Part shown: in pieces, positions 55,340 to 64,000 of the stretch
How positions within the stretch are numbered: position 1 is the first letter of the stretch
How the letters are laid out: every line of letters starts with the position of its first letter
Assembly (NCBI GenBank): GCA_963662175.1
Contig: OY759215.1
Span: 17,411,079 to 17,475,078, forward strand
Reading direction: 5' to 3'
DNA length: 64,000 nucleotides
From: Aradus depressus
Taxonomy: Eukaryota > Arthropoda > Insecta > Hemiptera > Aradidae
Notes under the pieces: generated by a model
What the model was told of the DNA's origin: nothing
What the model saw: the letters and a program-made list of their open reading frames with translations, nothing else
The model's database searches: none
Made by a program: the position numbers and the translations under genes

Positions 55340-55505
55340 CATAATTCTTATAATGGTGTTACCTAGTTATTTACCACAGCCGGAGGGAGGGTTATTTATC
55401 TACGAAATAAAACTCACTCTCGAACGGGATTCGAACCCGCAAACCAAGGTAAGACCATGCGACCAAAGCACTACGCTCTAGCCCGCACGACCACCATGGC
55501 TTCCA
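55340..55505 (-). repeat. Second tRNA-derived SINE or tRNA pseudogene
   Basis: The minus strand carries GCGGGTTCGAATCCCG, a perfect B box in a T-arm-like palindrome, and about 50 bases upstream GCGGGCTAGAGCGTAGTG, an A-box-like element. It does not fold into a clean cloverleaf by eye. The downstream part (GAGTGAGTTTTATTTCG, then CCCTCCCTCCGGCTGTGG) differs from SINE-1. Confidence 0.5.
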
Positions 55506-55734
55506 TAATATGTTTAATACAATGAAATATATTTGCATTATTTCGAATTTAAAATATAATAAATCGAGTAATCATCACATATCACCAAAAATGAAAAATG
55601 ATACAGTTGGGGTTGTTTCACCTTCATCGATAACGTCGATAGTTCTCAGACATTTCGGTAAAAGTTATATGAGGGCTACTTCTTCTGAAATCAAGTGTTC
55701 AGTGTTGCTCTGAACAATTTATATTGGAAAGTGA

Positions 55735-56030
55735 CGGATAGCATGCTAGTCTACTGAGCTCAAGATCACAGGTTCGAAACTTGCCGAGACTTTTAGGTTT
55801 TTCATTTGGTAAGTAAAAAAACTTTGAGTCCTTCGATTGGGACGTTACGAGATGATATCGAGCCAGATACTCGTCAAAGACCCCTATCCTAGGTGAATTA
55901 ACCTAGATAGGCAACATTTAAGACTCTCATAGGGCTCATGTAACCAGAGCAACAAAGAAGCGGTCTAGTAGTAGACGTTACGACTTCGTAGTTAAAGCCT
56001 GGTCAAGAACCACAATAACTAACCAACTAT
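55735..56030 (+). repeat. SINE-1, old degenerate copy
   Basis: A B box in CACAGGTTCGAAACTTG, then GGGACGTTACGAGATGA, AGATACTCGTCAAAGACCCC and GTAGTTAAAGCCTGG. The tail is decayed to AATAACTAACCAAC. Confidence 0.8.
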
Positions 56031-56149
56031 TAGAAAGCGTACAACGTAACTGATTCAGAGACATGACAATAGCAAACAAATAATCCATATTATCTAAAAA
56101 AATAAACATATATTGTGAAAGTCGTTACTCTATTCCAGCTCAAGAGAGC

Positions 56150-57190
56150 CTCATCTCCTTAAGCCTCCAGTATTCGATCAGCTTGTATTAATTTTTTTAT
56201 TACCAGCTTTGTTTTGTTTCTTCTTATTAATTATTATTAGCATAATTACTATTTATATTGTTATTAATGTTTTTATAGTAGGGCCCCTATTTCTGATCGT
56301 TACAATATATACGTATATATGTACAATATATACAATAATAACAGTAAAAAAATGAAAATTTTTGAATTTAATAAAATTTTTCTTCATTTTCATTTAATAC
56401 TTCAAGAACAAAAAGTCACACGAGTCTCTTGATGAGGTTAATCAGGACCATCGCCTCCTGGTGGTACTATTCAGCTTCAGGCGACGAGAAGGATTGGCCG
56501 GCAAGGATCGGACCGACATTGCTTACAGTAGTCTTTTCATGTTTGGTGTGAACATGTTATGCAAACTCTATATAATAAAAAGTTCTTTAAAAAAAACATA
56601 AATTATTTCTTTTCTGAGGTTTATAATATTTCATTGACAGATTTAATCCAGACCAAACATTATGTTCCCGTGAAAAACTTCAAATCAGATCCTGACAAAG
56701 AAAGGAGAGTTTAATCTTTTTTCAAGACTTTCCGGGCAAAACCAAATGGATTTTGAACTTTTAATAGGATTTGTAGGATGGAGGAACTTTTGAATGTGGG
56801 AATGTTATAAATATACATCAATATCGACTACCCAGTGACCCTTCTCTACTCCCGGTATACTTCTTCAAACAGTATACAAAATGTATAAAGGGAGACCCTT
56901 TATACATTTTGTATATTTTGTAATGAGCTTTGTAAATTATGTATAGGCCCTCGAGCTCCCCCTTCGGCCCCAAATGAACAAAACAGCATCCCTTTCAAAT
57001 CCCTCATCACAACTTCCTCCATACACTCAATGCATAATTAAAACTATTTGTTCCGCTGGGTTGACGAGGGGCATTCGAATCCGCAATATATTTATAAATT
57101 ATGTTCCCATTAATTTACAATACAAAGACCGCACAAAATCAATTTGAAATTGATTTCTTAAAATTTCTAATAGAGATAAGAACGATGCAT
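56150..57190. other. Non-coding stretch
   Basis: A GC-richer patch at 56435-56530 is open in two plus-strand frames but lacks a donor. A short palindrome, ACAAAATGTATAAAGGG / CCCTTTATACATTTTGT, lies at about 56877-56920. Nothing else supported. Confidence 0.4.
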
Positions 57191-57202
57191 TATCTCATAC
57201 GA

Positions 57203-57512
57203 AGAGGGTGCATTGTCTAGGTAGTGCTTGCCTTCTGAGCTCAAGATCATGGGTTCAAAACCCGACCGAGGCCCTTAGTTTATTCTATCTGGGAGGTAAA
57301 ATAAACTTACGCCACTTCGGATGGGACGTTAGCGATGGTCCCGAGACTGTACGATGTCATTTACTCTGCCCAAGGTGAATACAAATTTAGGGTAGGCAAA
57401 ATTTAGGAATTCCACAGTAAAGTCGGGCTCATGTCCACCAGAGTGACGAAAGAGAGCTCTGGTGGTAGGCGCGATATAACCTCGTAGTTAAAGCCCTCAT
57501 GAATAACTACCT
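57203..57512 (+). repeat. SINE-1, moderately diverged copy
   Basis: A deleted A-box region (GTGCATTGTCTAGGTAGTGC), a B box in GGGTTCAAAACCCGACC, and a near-complete body. Its tail is replaced by ATGAATAACTACC. Confidence 0.85.
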
Positions 57513-57620
57513 TATACGATTCTGAAACAAAGAACAATAATGGTAAAAATAAATTACCGCTTACATTGTTTACTTTCTTTTATCTATAGTACCTACAATA
57601 ATACATATATATTACACATA

Positions 57621-58000
57621 GGGACCTAAGCATTCAATGCTCTTAACCCTTCCCTGGAAGTCCAGCGCTCCATGAAGGTCCCATTTTCCGTGGTCCAATC
57701 TTCTAAAGTTCTTCTCTATGATTACATCTTTACCAAAAATGTGGTATCTCGTTCGAATATATGTCGTCTTCTTCCCCACATCTATCTCAGGTGGGACTGT
57801 CCTTGACTCCTACAATGTATAGGTGTCTATTGATCGGCCCTTGTCCTGTGAGATCTCCTGTTAATTGCTGGAGCTCGTTCCTTTTGAGATTAAGGATCTC
57901 ATCTTTCAACACCTTGGACCTCCCACCCAGGAACATCTTCGATGTCTGCATATCTGTTCAGATGAATTCAGTGATAAAGTAGCCTAATCTGTAAAATTAT
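57621..58000. other. Old transposon-like sequence
   Basis: It starts with AGGGACCTAAGCATTCAATG, also found at about 31983. The rest has broken plus-strand frames without a recognised domain. Confidence 0.3.
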
Positions 58001-58256
58001 TCTAACCAGTTGGGCGCAAAGTTCAAATTGGCCATTGGTCGTCTAATTTGCTCCATTCTAGGATTGAACGTTCTACTTTTTCAACAAAATCCGAAATAAA
58101 CCACTTTTCGGGCTTTGGAGCTCTCAAAATCACCAAAACTAGAATTCTCATATAAATGAAAGAGGTTGTTATATCATTGTTTTATTTACCACCCGAACTG
58201 CTTCATTGTCAGTTGCATACCCCACCTGAACAGTATGGAGTCTAATGAAACTGGTG

Positions 58257-58562
58257 GGATGTATCACTGTTGATGACGCAGTTGCGTTGAAAACCAGTTT
58301 AAAACAGTGGAGAGTTAATAGCTTTAATTTCAATGAGTCCTTCCAATCCAAAGTCCTAAGAACAATAATTGTTGTCGATGCACCCTTCCATGTGTCCATC
58401 CTCACCCTCCATAATGTCCTTAAAATCCCTTATGTCACTGACCTCATCAAGTCCCGCTTCTCCAAATTTCACTCTAACCTTTCTTCCCCCGTCAATCCAG
58501 TTGCTCGACTCTTGTCATCCCATTCTCATCCTCTCATCCAGATAATCCCCCCCGAAGACTGA
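58257..58562 (+). pseudogene. Jockey-type RT C-terminal relic, copy 2
   Basis: Close relative of 53691-54000: GGGATGTATCACTGTTGATG and the following 290 bases are shared with few changes. It lacks the 38-base flanking repeats of copy 1. Both end at CCCGAAGACTGAGGCGGCGC. Confidence 0.75.
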
Positions 58563-58827
58563 GGCGGCGCTGGCCGAGTGACCTGCTACTGTAGCAAAGA
58601 AATTTCAATGAGAAAGTTCGTTCCACAACATTTTACTATCACATATGAAACCTAGGATTGGTAAAATGCCTAACGAAAATAATTCTAAGTCAGGCTTTGA
58701 ACTACAAAAACGACCATTCTTAGTTTTGTGAAAATGCACGAAATGAGTGTGCCTTCTTTAGGATCTGTATTGACATATATAAATTATATTCCAGCCCATT
58801 AATAGTTTATATATGTCAATACAAGCC

Positions 58828-58855
58828 CTGATGAAGGCACACTCAGTGCCGAAAG
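58828..58855 (+). other. Hammerhead-like motif (HHR-like 7)
   Basis: CTGATGA, A, GGCAC-ACTCA-GTGCC hairpin, GAAAG: exact core and a clean 5-bp stem II. The inverted, decayed counterpart lies at 58736-58765, and the outer arms (TTTATATATGTCAATACA) pair as a palindrome centred near 58795. Confidence 0.5.
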
Positions 58856-58899
58856 CTCAAACTAGAAATTCCAAAAGTTGGTTTTCATCGACCACAGGC

Positions 58900-60340
58900 C
58901 TCATCTCTCCTCTTTCTTATGATGGCTGTTGTTTCTAAACCTGACTTTTTGTAAAAAGAATGTAATTACATTTTAAATTTGCAAATATGCAAATGCTTGG
59001 CGGTCTTGGAACAAATGTATTTAATAAAGAATGCTCAGTTTCTCTTTATTTGAAAAGATTTTTGATTAGATCATCTTCGTTTAAAATTTCAAGTTCATTA
59101 ATAGACCCGTTTCTCAATTAGAGCCCTCACAATGTTCTAATCACATTCATACACAGACTGACATCATCGAGTAAATGGTCAAAACGTGATCAGAGGATCT
59201 TGAAAACTCGATCTCACATTTTTACACGATTATAATATTTTTTTAATGTATAAAAAGGGGGAGGGGGGGGGGGGGGGGGCTGTCTACGCTGCTACAAGGG
59301 GAAGGGTGTTTGCAACTAGAGGCAGCAGCAACCTCTAATACATTTTAGATCCGGGGGCTGGGTTTAGTCAGACTGCTTGGTATTCAGAGGAGGGTAGGAC
59401 AGTTTAAATCCAAGTTGATCGCGAGGGATAAGCAGAGTTCCGCAATGACAGGGGGGGTGTTAAAAAGTTGGTTCCAACCAGCTCCACAGAGGGCTCAGAT
59501 GGTTGTGGGAGGAACCACCTTCAAGACATCTAGACATCTCTTACTAAAATCTCTCTCTTAGACGGAAAGAATAATACAAAATACCAGAGATGAATTGCTA
59601 ATGACTGCTCTCTCCAACAGAGGGTAGACAACCTACACGAATTTCTCATTTCAGCATTAAGCAAACATACGTAATGAGAAACACACGTTAAATTACGATA
59701 ATTCCTATTCAACAGCCTTCAAATTTCATATTCATTAATGCCATTAGAGCTCGGTTGTCAAGCAGACGTGTTATACACTTACCACCAAGGTCCAAAATGT
59801 AGGCAGTGGGTAGATATTCGAAATGACTTCCAAGTTAAATTATCCCTTTCTGCATTGAGACCCATTCAAAAATAAAAACCTGAAAAACCACGCTGTCAAA
59901 CTTAAGCTTTAGCGTCTATCCCCACAAATAGGAGGTAGAGGGTTCAATATATTTCTTGTGACTTTTTCATAATTCCTCCTGACATAATGCAGCTTGTAAA
60001 TCTACCTGATGTAATGTAAAAATAAAGAACTAAGGTTTCAGATCAAAACGAATTTAAAATCTAGGTTTTCGACTCAGTCCTGCATTAGATGGAAACCATC
60101 AATAGCTTCTTGGCACAAGAGAAAACATTTTTCAAGGGCGGAGTTGCCCCCCGGCTGCTCCCAAACAAAGAGTGAAGAGGGACCTGGCAGCCCCTAGGGA
60201 GGCGGGAGGGACCTGCCGGGGGCACACAGAGCCCTAGGGACAACACACCCTAAATAATTCATGAGGCTTGGCCCACGATTAGGGTCGTTAGTCACAGCTC
60301 TAATCAGATCCGTCATCCCTCCCTGCTCTTCTCCCAAATC
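58900..60340. other. Mixed non-coding stretch with GC-rich patches
   Basis: A run of 17 G at 59263-59279 and GC-richer patches at 59280-59520 and 60120-60260, the latter with palindromic CCCTAGGG twice. All frames are interrupted. Promoter or untranslated sequence is possible but not supported. Confidence 0.35.
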
Positions 60341-60579
60341 AAATAGACATTTTTACTATTGATGAGGACCCATTGTTCTCATCCCCCTTTGACCAGCCAG
60401 GGTTGGAGGGCCGCACTCCTACCAGTATTGTAACAATGCGGCTTCGGGTGGTTCCACAGAAGGATTGACAGTGTTCTTCTTTCCGGCCAGGATGCAAAAT
60501 GCCAGGGAAATTAAATGCGCGGAGCCAATGGAAAATACTCTCCATCACACACACACATATAAGTTTTGTAAAGTTCACA

Positions 60580-60807
60580 CCGTAATTGCTTTTTAAAAAA
60601 ATTGAACTCTATTTAACATTCACTTAACTGAAACTTATATTCACTAAGTCAGAAAGGAGGTGTTAGCAACACGGGAGCCAGGGATAGACTGAGGATCCTG
60701 GGAAAGTGGAAAATGCAAGATGGGAAAGAATGTCGTAAACAATACTAGGAAAGAATGATGAGGATGCAGGAATTATGATGGGGTGTACAATATTTGTTAC
60801 TATAACT
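60580..60807 (-). repeat. Probable 3' LTR of the gypsy-like element
   Basis: It begins AGTTATAGTAAC directly after the polypurine tract. The end is set near GCAATTAC at 60582 by resemblance to gypsy-type LTR ends, about 228 bases. The second LTR is outside the window, so the far boundary is a guess. Confidence 0.45.
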
Positions 60808-60816
60808 CCTCCACCC

Positions 60817-61842
60817 CTAAATTGAGGCATCACCTGGAAGGTGGTGGTGAGAAGGAGGGTGCCTTAGATCGACAGTTACATTGTGAACAGGCTGTCTGTC
60901 CAAGGACTTACCAAAGAATTTAAATTTTATAATGAAAAATATGATACTAATAATAATGAAAATATAAAGGGTTGAAGTCCAAATACTAGGTATAATAAAA
61001 TGATTCAACTTATTTTCTATCGGTACAATTGGGTTAGTATTTATAGTTCTAAGTGTTACGGGTTTTAATAATAAAGTAAAATTAGTATGTTGATTGGTGT
61101 CGAGATGTAACTTAAAGTTGTTGATGGTGTGTGGTTTTCCAGAAGAGTTGGACGAGTAGTGGAAAGAGATGTCGTTAAAGACGAGTTGTTCGTTGGGACT
61201 TAGGGTGATAAGATGAATTCCAAACAGCTGCCGCGTTTCAAGCGATGTCTCACTGGTGATTTTAATTTCTCCGTTGTGAGGGAAGATTGTAATAAGTTGG
61301 TTCGTGTCCGCAACAGGCTCTATAAAATTTTCTCGTATGTCCAAGTCGGTGTATTGACACGATGATGTGTTTTCTTTGAGGATGATATCTCGTTCGCAGG
61401 AAGGTTGATAATTTGATAGCAGGTCATAAGAACATTGGTAGCACTGTACTAGTTCACATTTACCAGTTAAGAATTTAATAGCTAATGACTTATCTATAGG
61501 GGTTAGTAAATAGTTGATATTCGGTATAATAGTTGTGAATTGGTTTTCATGCAAAGTTGGGATAGAAAATAAACTATACATGTAATATTCATTTTTTGAA
61601 TTTATGGGGAGAGTTAGAAAGTAAATTATTTGGTTCACATCTATTTTACATTGTACCTTTATCAAAGTTTCGAAATTTAGTATATTCTTATAATCTAATG
61701 TGAAAGGTGTTTGATCTTTGTAGTGACTAGCAATTTTTTTTATTTCATTGGATAGTTGGTGTGTTGTTATAATACTTGGGTGCATGGTTTTTAATTTGCA
61801 AAAAGTGATTGAGTTTTCTACATCTTGAAGGACGTGAAACAT
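60817..61842 (-). pseudogene. Envelope (F-protein-like) ORF, N-terminal half missing
   Basis: The frame is open for 341 residues from the Met at 61842, and the same frame reaches back only to a TAA at about 61900. The start resembles the middle of insect retroviral and baculovirus-F-like envelope proteins (VENSITFCKLKTMHPS), so the signal peptide, receptor-binding part, cleavage site and fusion peptide seen in the family are absent here. The remaining ectodomain has a Cys cluster (CELVQCYQCSY) and N-glycosylation sites. A membrane segment rich in Ile and Phe lies near residues 285-310, followed by a short cytoplasmic tail with a His-rich end. Without the front half it cannot act as a fusion protein. 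The absence of stops in the kept part suggests recent loss. Confidence 0.72.
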
Positions 61843-61902
61843 TGAAAATAGGTGTGTTTGTATTTGATAGAATAAGTTTTTATAGTGAGAATTGAATTAT
61901 TA

Positions 61903-63057
61903 TTATGTATTATAACTTAAATTCTAAATTATTTTATTTCATAAGTATTTTTAATATTTACTCTACAATTATTTATTAGAATTAATTTTATTACTTATTT
62001 TCCTAACTAAACTGCTCTACTTTTTCCTCTCTTTTTTTTTTTTTTTTTATTTCTTACTTTACTACCTAATTTATTTTTCTTATAATTCTCTTAGTTTTCG
62101 TAATTGTTCTTTTGACTTATAATATACTTTTCTTTAATTAATTATTCTTTTCTTTATTTTCTTTTTGCAACATTTGATCTAGATATTCATTCAGTGTCAA
62201 TGTTGTCCAAGGTTTAATTATTTTAATTATTTATAATATAAATTTTTTTTTTTTAATTTATTATAATTTATTTTTAATTATAATGATTTTCATTTCATTC
62301 TTTTCTTTTCTTTTAATTAATTCTTTATTTATAATATTTCTTATTCTTATTTTTTCTTTTATTTATTTTTATTTTTTATAATTATTTGTCCTTATTAACA
62401 ATCGCCTAATGATATGCGCTCAAAGAAGATTGCTAATAACTCTTAATATAATATTTTCTTAATATTTCTCTTATTCATAATAATTCTTGTAATTCTATCT
62501 TTATTATATTTCTAAATATCTTTTATTTCTTAATATTCAATTCTTTAATTACTTTATTTATTTTTATTTGACTTATTATTAAATTTTTTATTTATTAACT
62601 TATTAATTAACTACTAGCTAACTTACGAACTACTGGTAGTTGCAGTTTAACGTCATATCCTAGGACATTGGATACAGTTTTACGTCATGTCCTAGGACGG
62701 TTTTGGATACAGTTTTACGTCATGTCCTAGGACGGTTTGGATACAGTTTTACGTCATGTCCTAGGACGGTTTTGGATACAGTTTTACGTCATGTCCTAGG
62801 ACGGTTTTCTTACTTACTAAGTTTTGTGATTGAAATCCGGTTATAAAATTTTGAACTATTGGTTATTTCTAGGTCTATTTATTCTCGTGCCTACGAGTCG
62901 ACATTTTTTGTCGTAACCCTAGTTATATTTGTTGACTCTAAATTTTGAATATGATTTAATTTTGATCACGTAATCATTAAATTATTTCGAAAATTGTAAA
63001 GTTTTAATTATTTTAAATTCTTCTAATCCGTTCACGAGCAGGGGGTCTCTTTGTTTT
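61903..63057. other. A+T-rich spacer between integrase and env
   Basis: Apart from the 35-bp repeats this is extremely T-rich on the plus strand, with no ORF on the element's strand. In intact relatives pol and env nearly abut, so this segment has replaced or overwritten the front of env. Confidence 0.6.
62640..62810. repeat. 35-bp tandem repeats between pol and env
   Basis: About five units containing TTTTACGTCATGTCCTAGGA plus CGGTTTTGGATACAG. Each carries TTACGTCA (a CRE/ATF-like octamer) and the palindrome TCCTAGGA. Periods are 33-35, with one unit shortened by two T. Repeats in gypsy elements can bind insulator proteins, but nothing here identifies a binder. Confidence 0.9.
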
Positions 63058-64000
63058 TTAGTCTCTGTCTTTTGAGCCGCCGGGGCGTGGCTCATCGTTA
63101 GTGTGTTTGTCTGTCGGTCTTTCGGACGGAGCAATCTTCTCTACGTCCGATCGTGTTTTGTTAAATTTCCGTCTGGGGCGTTTTATATTGGATAGGTGTA
63201 TGTTTTTCTGTGTATTGTGGTGTCGTGGATGTATTTCAGCTGTTTTACGTTTCGGGTTAAGTTTGGTGATTGTTTCTTTATTGTATTTGTTTTTTGTCTT
63301 GCTCTGTTTTTGTTTATTTTTGACGTATACTGTTTGTGGAATATCGGGTAGTGATTCTCTGTCTTGATTTCGTTTGTCGATTATTGTTTCTTTAGTTGTG
63401 GCACTTTGTTCGTTAATTTTGTTGTAGACTAATTTCAATTTTTCTCGATGTTTGTCTATATAATTATTTATTAATTGTTTTTCCAGGTCTATTGAAAAAG
63501 GGGAGTTATTGTCAAAATGTCCGTAAATTATATCAAGGGGTTTTAATTTTGTAACTGAATGTAGGGAATTGTTGTATGCCAGAAGGGCGTAGTTAACTTT
63601 TGTTTCTATACTGTCATTTTTAAATTCGTCTCTGTTGTTCAAAAGTCTTATGTGTTCTATTAGTGTGGAGTGGAATCTTTCTATAGGGCCATTGCTTTCG
63701 GGGTGTTGTGACGAAATGAAATGTAAGTCAATTTTGTGTAATGCTAGTAATTCTTTTACAAGGGAATTATTGAATTCTAGTCCGTTGTCTGAAATAATAG
63801 TGTCAGGTGTATTGTGGTGTGTAAAGTATTTTATTAATTTGTTAACAATTTCTATACCTTGACCAGAGTCAAGTTTGTATGCCTGAGCATATTTAGAGAA
63901 TGGGTCGAAAATTGTAAGGAATTTTGTGTTTTCGAGGGTGATGGAGTCCATGTGGAGAATCTGGAATGGTTTGGTGGGTGTGGGCGTTATGTTAAATTGT
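63058..64000 (-). CDS. Integrase end of the pol polyprotein, partial
   Basis: Inserts reverse-transcribed DNA into chromosomes. The frame is open to the window edge and beyond, so the Met at 63951 is not a start: the upstream residues NITPTPTKPFQILH are in frame. The catalytic triad is intact: Asp in LHMDSI, Asp in IISDNGLEF, and Glu in HPESNGPIERFH, with 35 residues between the second Asp and the Glu, the D-x35-E spacing of retroviral integrases. The C-terminal ~120 residues are basic and hydrophilic (KNKQKQSKTKNKYNK) and end RPGGSKDRD. The order integrase then env on the minus strand matches gypsy/errantivirus elements. Confidence 0.9.
   Translation of the reverse strand, partial: QFNITPTPTKPFQILHMDSITLENTKFLTIFDPFSKYAQAYKLDSGQGIEIVNKLIKYFTHHNTPDTIISDNGLEFNNSLVKELLALHKIDLHFISSQHPESNGPIERFHSTLIEHIRLLNNRDEFKNDSIETKVNYALLAYNNSLHSVTKLKPLDIIYGHFDNNSPFSIDLEKQLINNYIDKHREKLKLVYNKINEQSATTKETIIDKRNQDRESLPDIPQTVYVKNKQKQSKTKNKYNKETITKLNPKRKTAEIHPRHHNTQKNIHLSNIKRPRRKFNKTRSDVEKIAPSERPTDKHTNDEPRPGGSKDRD

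Larger units (their letters stand above)
60580..64000 (-). mobile_element. Gypsy/errantivirus-like LTR retroelement, 3' part
   Basis: On the minus strand, from the window edge: the integrase end of pol (64000-63058), 1.15 kb of A+T-rich non-coding spacer, a truncated env (61842-60817), a polypurine tract (GGGGTGGAGG) overlapping the env stop, and a probable 3' LTR starting AGTTATAGTAACA at 60807. The AGTTA start is usual for gypsy-type LTRs. Gag and the front of pol lie outside the window. This is an old or damaged endogenous copy, since env has lost its front half. Confidence 0.85.

Noticed and set aside
57761..57982. 73-codon ORF in plus strand
   Set aside because: No domain and flanked by broken frames; not separable from old repeat sequence.

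Overview
This window looks like a transposon-dominated, A+T-rich stretch of an arthropod genome, most likely an insect. The evidence is a jockey-clade LINE, a gypsy/errantivirus-like retroelement with an envelope-type ORF, a tRNA-derived SINE tailed with the CCTAA (TTAGG) pentamer that arthropod telomeres use, and the absence of any bacterial operon structure. No complete host gene was found. Three or four short GC-rich islands with splice-like borders on the + strand (6957-7045, 23264-23343, 28965-29038, and doubtfully 34206-34245) may be exons of one host gene with very large, transposon-filled introns.

Layout. 0-6.5 kb: a 5'-truncated SINE, then a full-length jockey-clade LINE with two open ORFs and a 14-bp target-site duplication, then a composite SINE insertion. 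6.5-8.2 kb: a candidate exon and an old SINE. 8.24-14.86 kb: a 6.6-kb LTR retrotransposon on the minus strand with 1432-bp LTRs differing at one seen position, a coiled-coil gag-like ORF and no pol. 15-23 kb: foldback elements, relics and a dispersed repeat called Rep-A here. 23.5-27.5 kb: a triple-nested MITE and minisatellite, then a hAT-type foldback with an 8-bp TSD. 27.5-34.5 kb: Rep-A copies, a 64-bp minisatellite, and a deleted hAT transposon keeping part of its zinc-finger region. 35.2-38.0 kb: a TTAA-flanked piggyBac-like element holding a LINE fragment, which itself holds a Penelope-like fragment. 38-55 kb: LINE relics (I-like, RNase H-bearing, RTE-like, jockey-like), palindromes, SINEs and Rep-A. 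55-60 kb: old SINEs and a second copy of an RT relic. 60.6-64 kb: the 3' end of a gypsy/errantivirus-like element on the minus strand (integrase, non-coding spacer with 35-bp repeats, truncated env, probable LTR), running off the window.

The most unusual signal is an RNA-like motif matching the hammerhead core pattern (CUGANGA, a hairpin, GAAA). It recurs at nine or more places, mostly inside inverted-repeat arms or at the end of a Penelope-like element. The elements interact as expected for retroelements: the LINEs are plausible suppliers of machinery for the SINEs, whose 13-14 bp TSDs and 5' truncations fit LINE-type target-primed reverse transcription. Coordinates of relics and repeats are approximate to about 10-30 bases unless a TSD fixes them.
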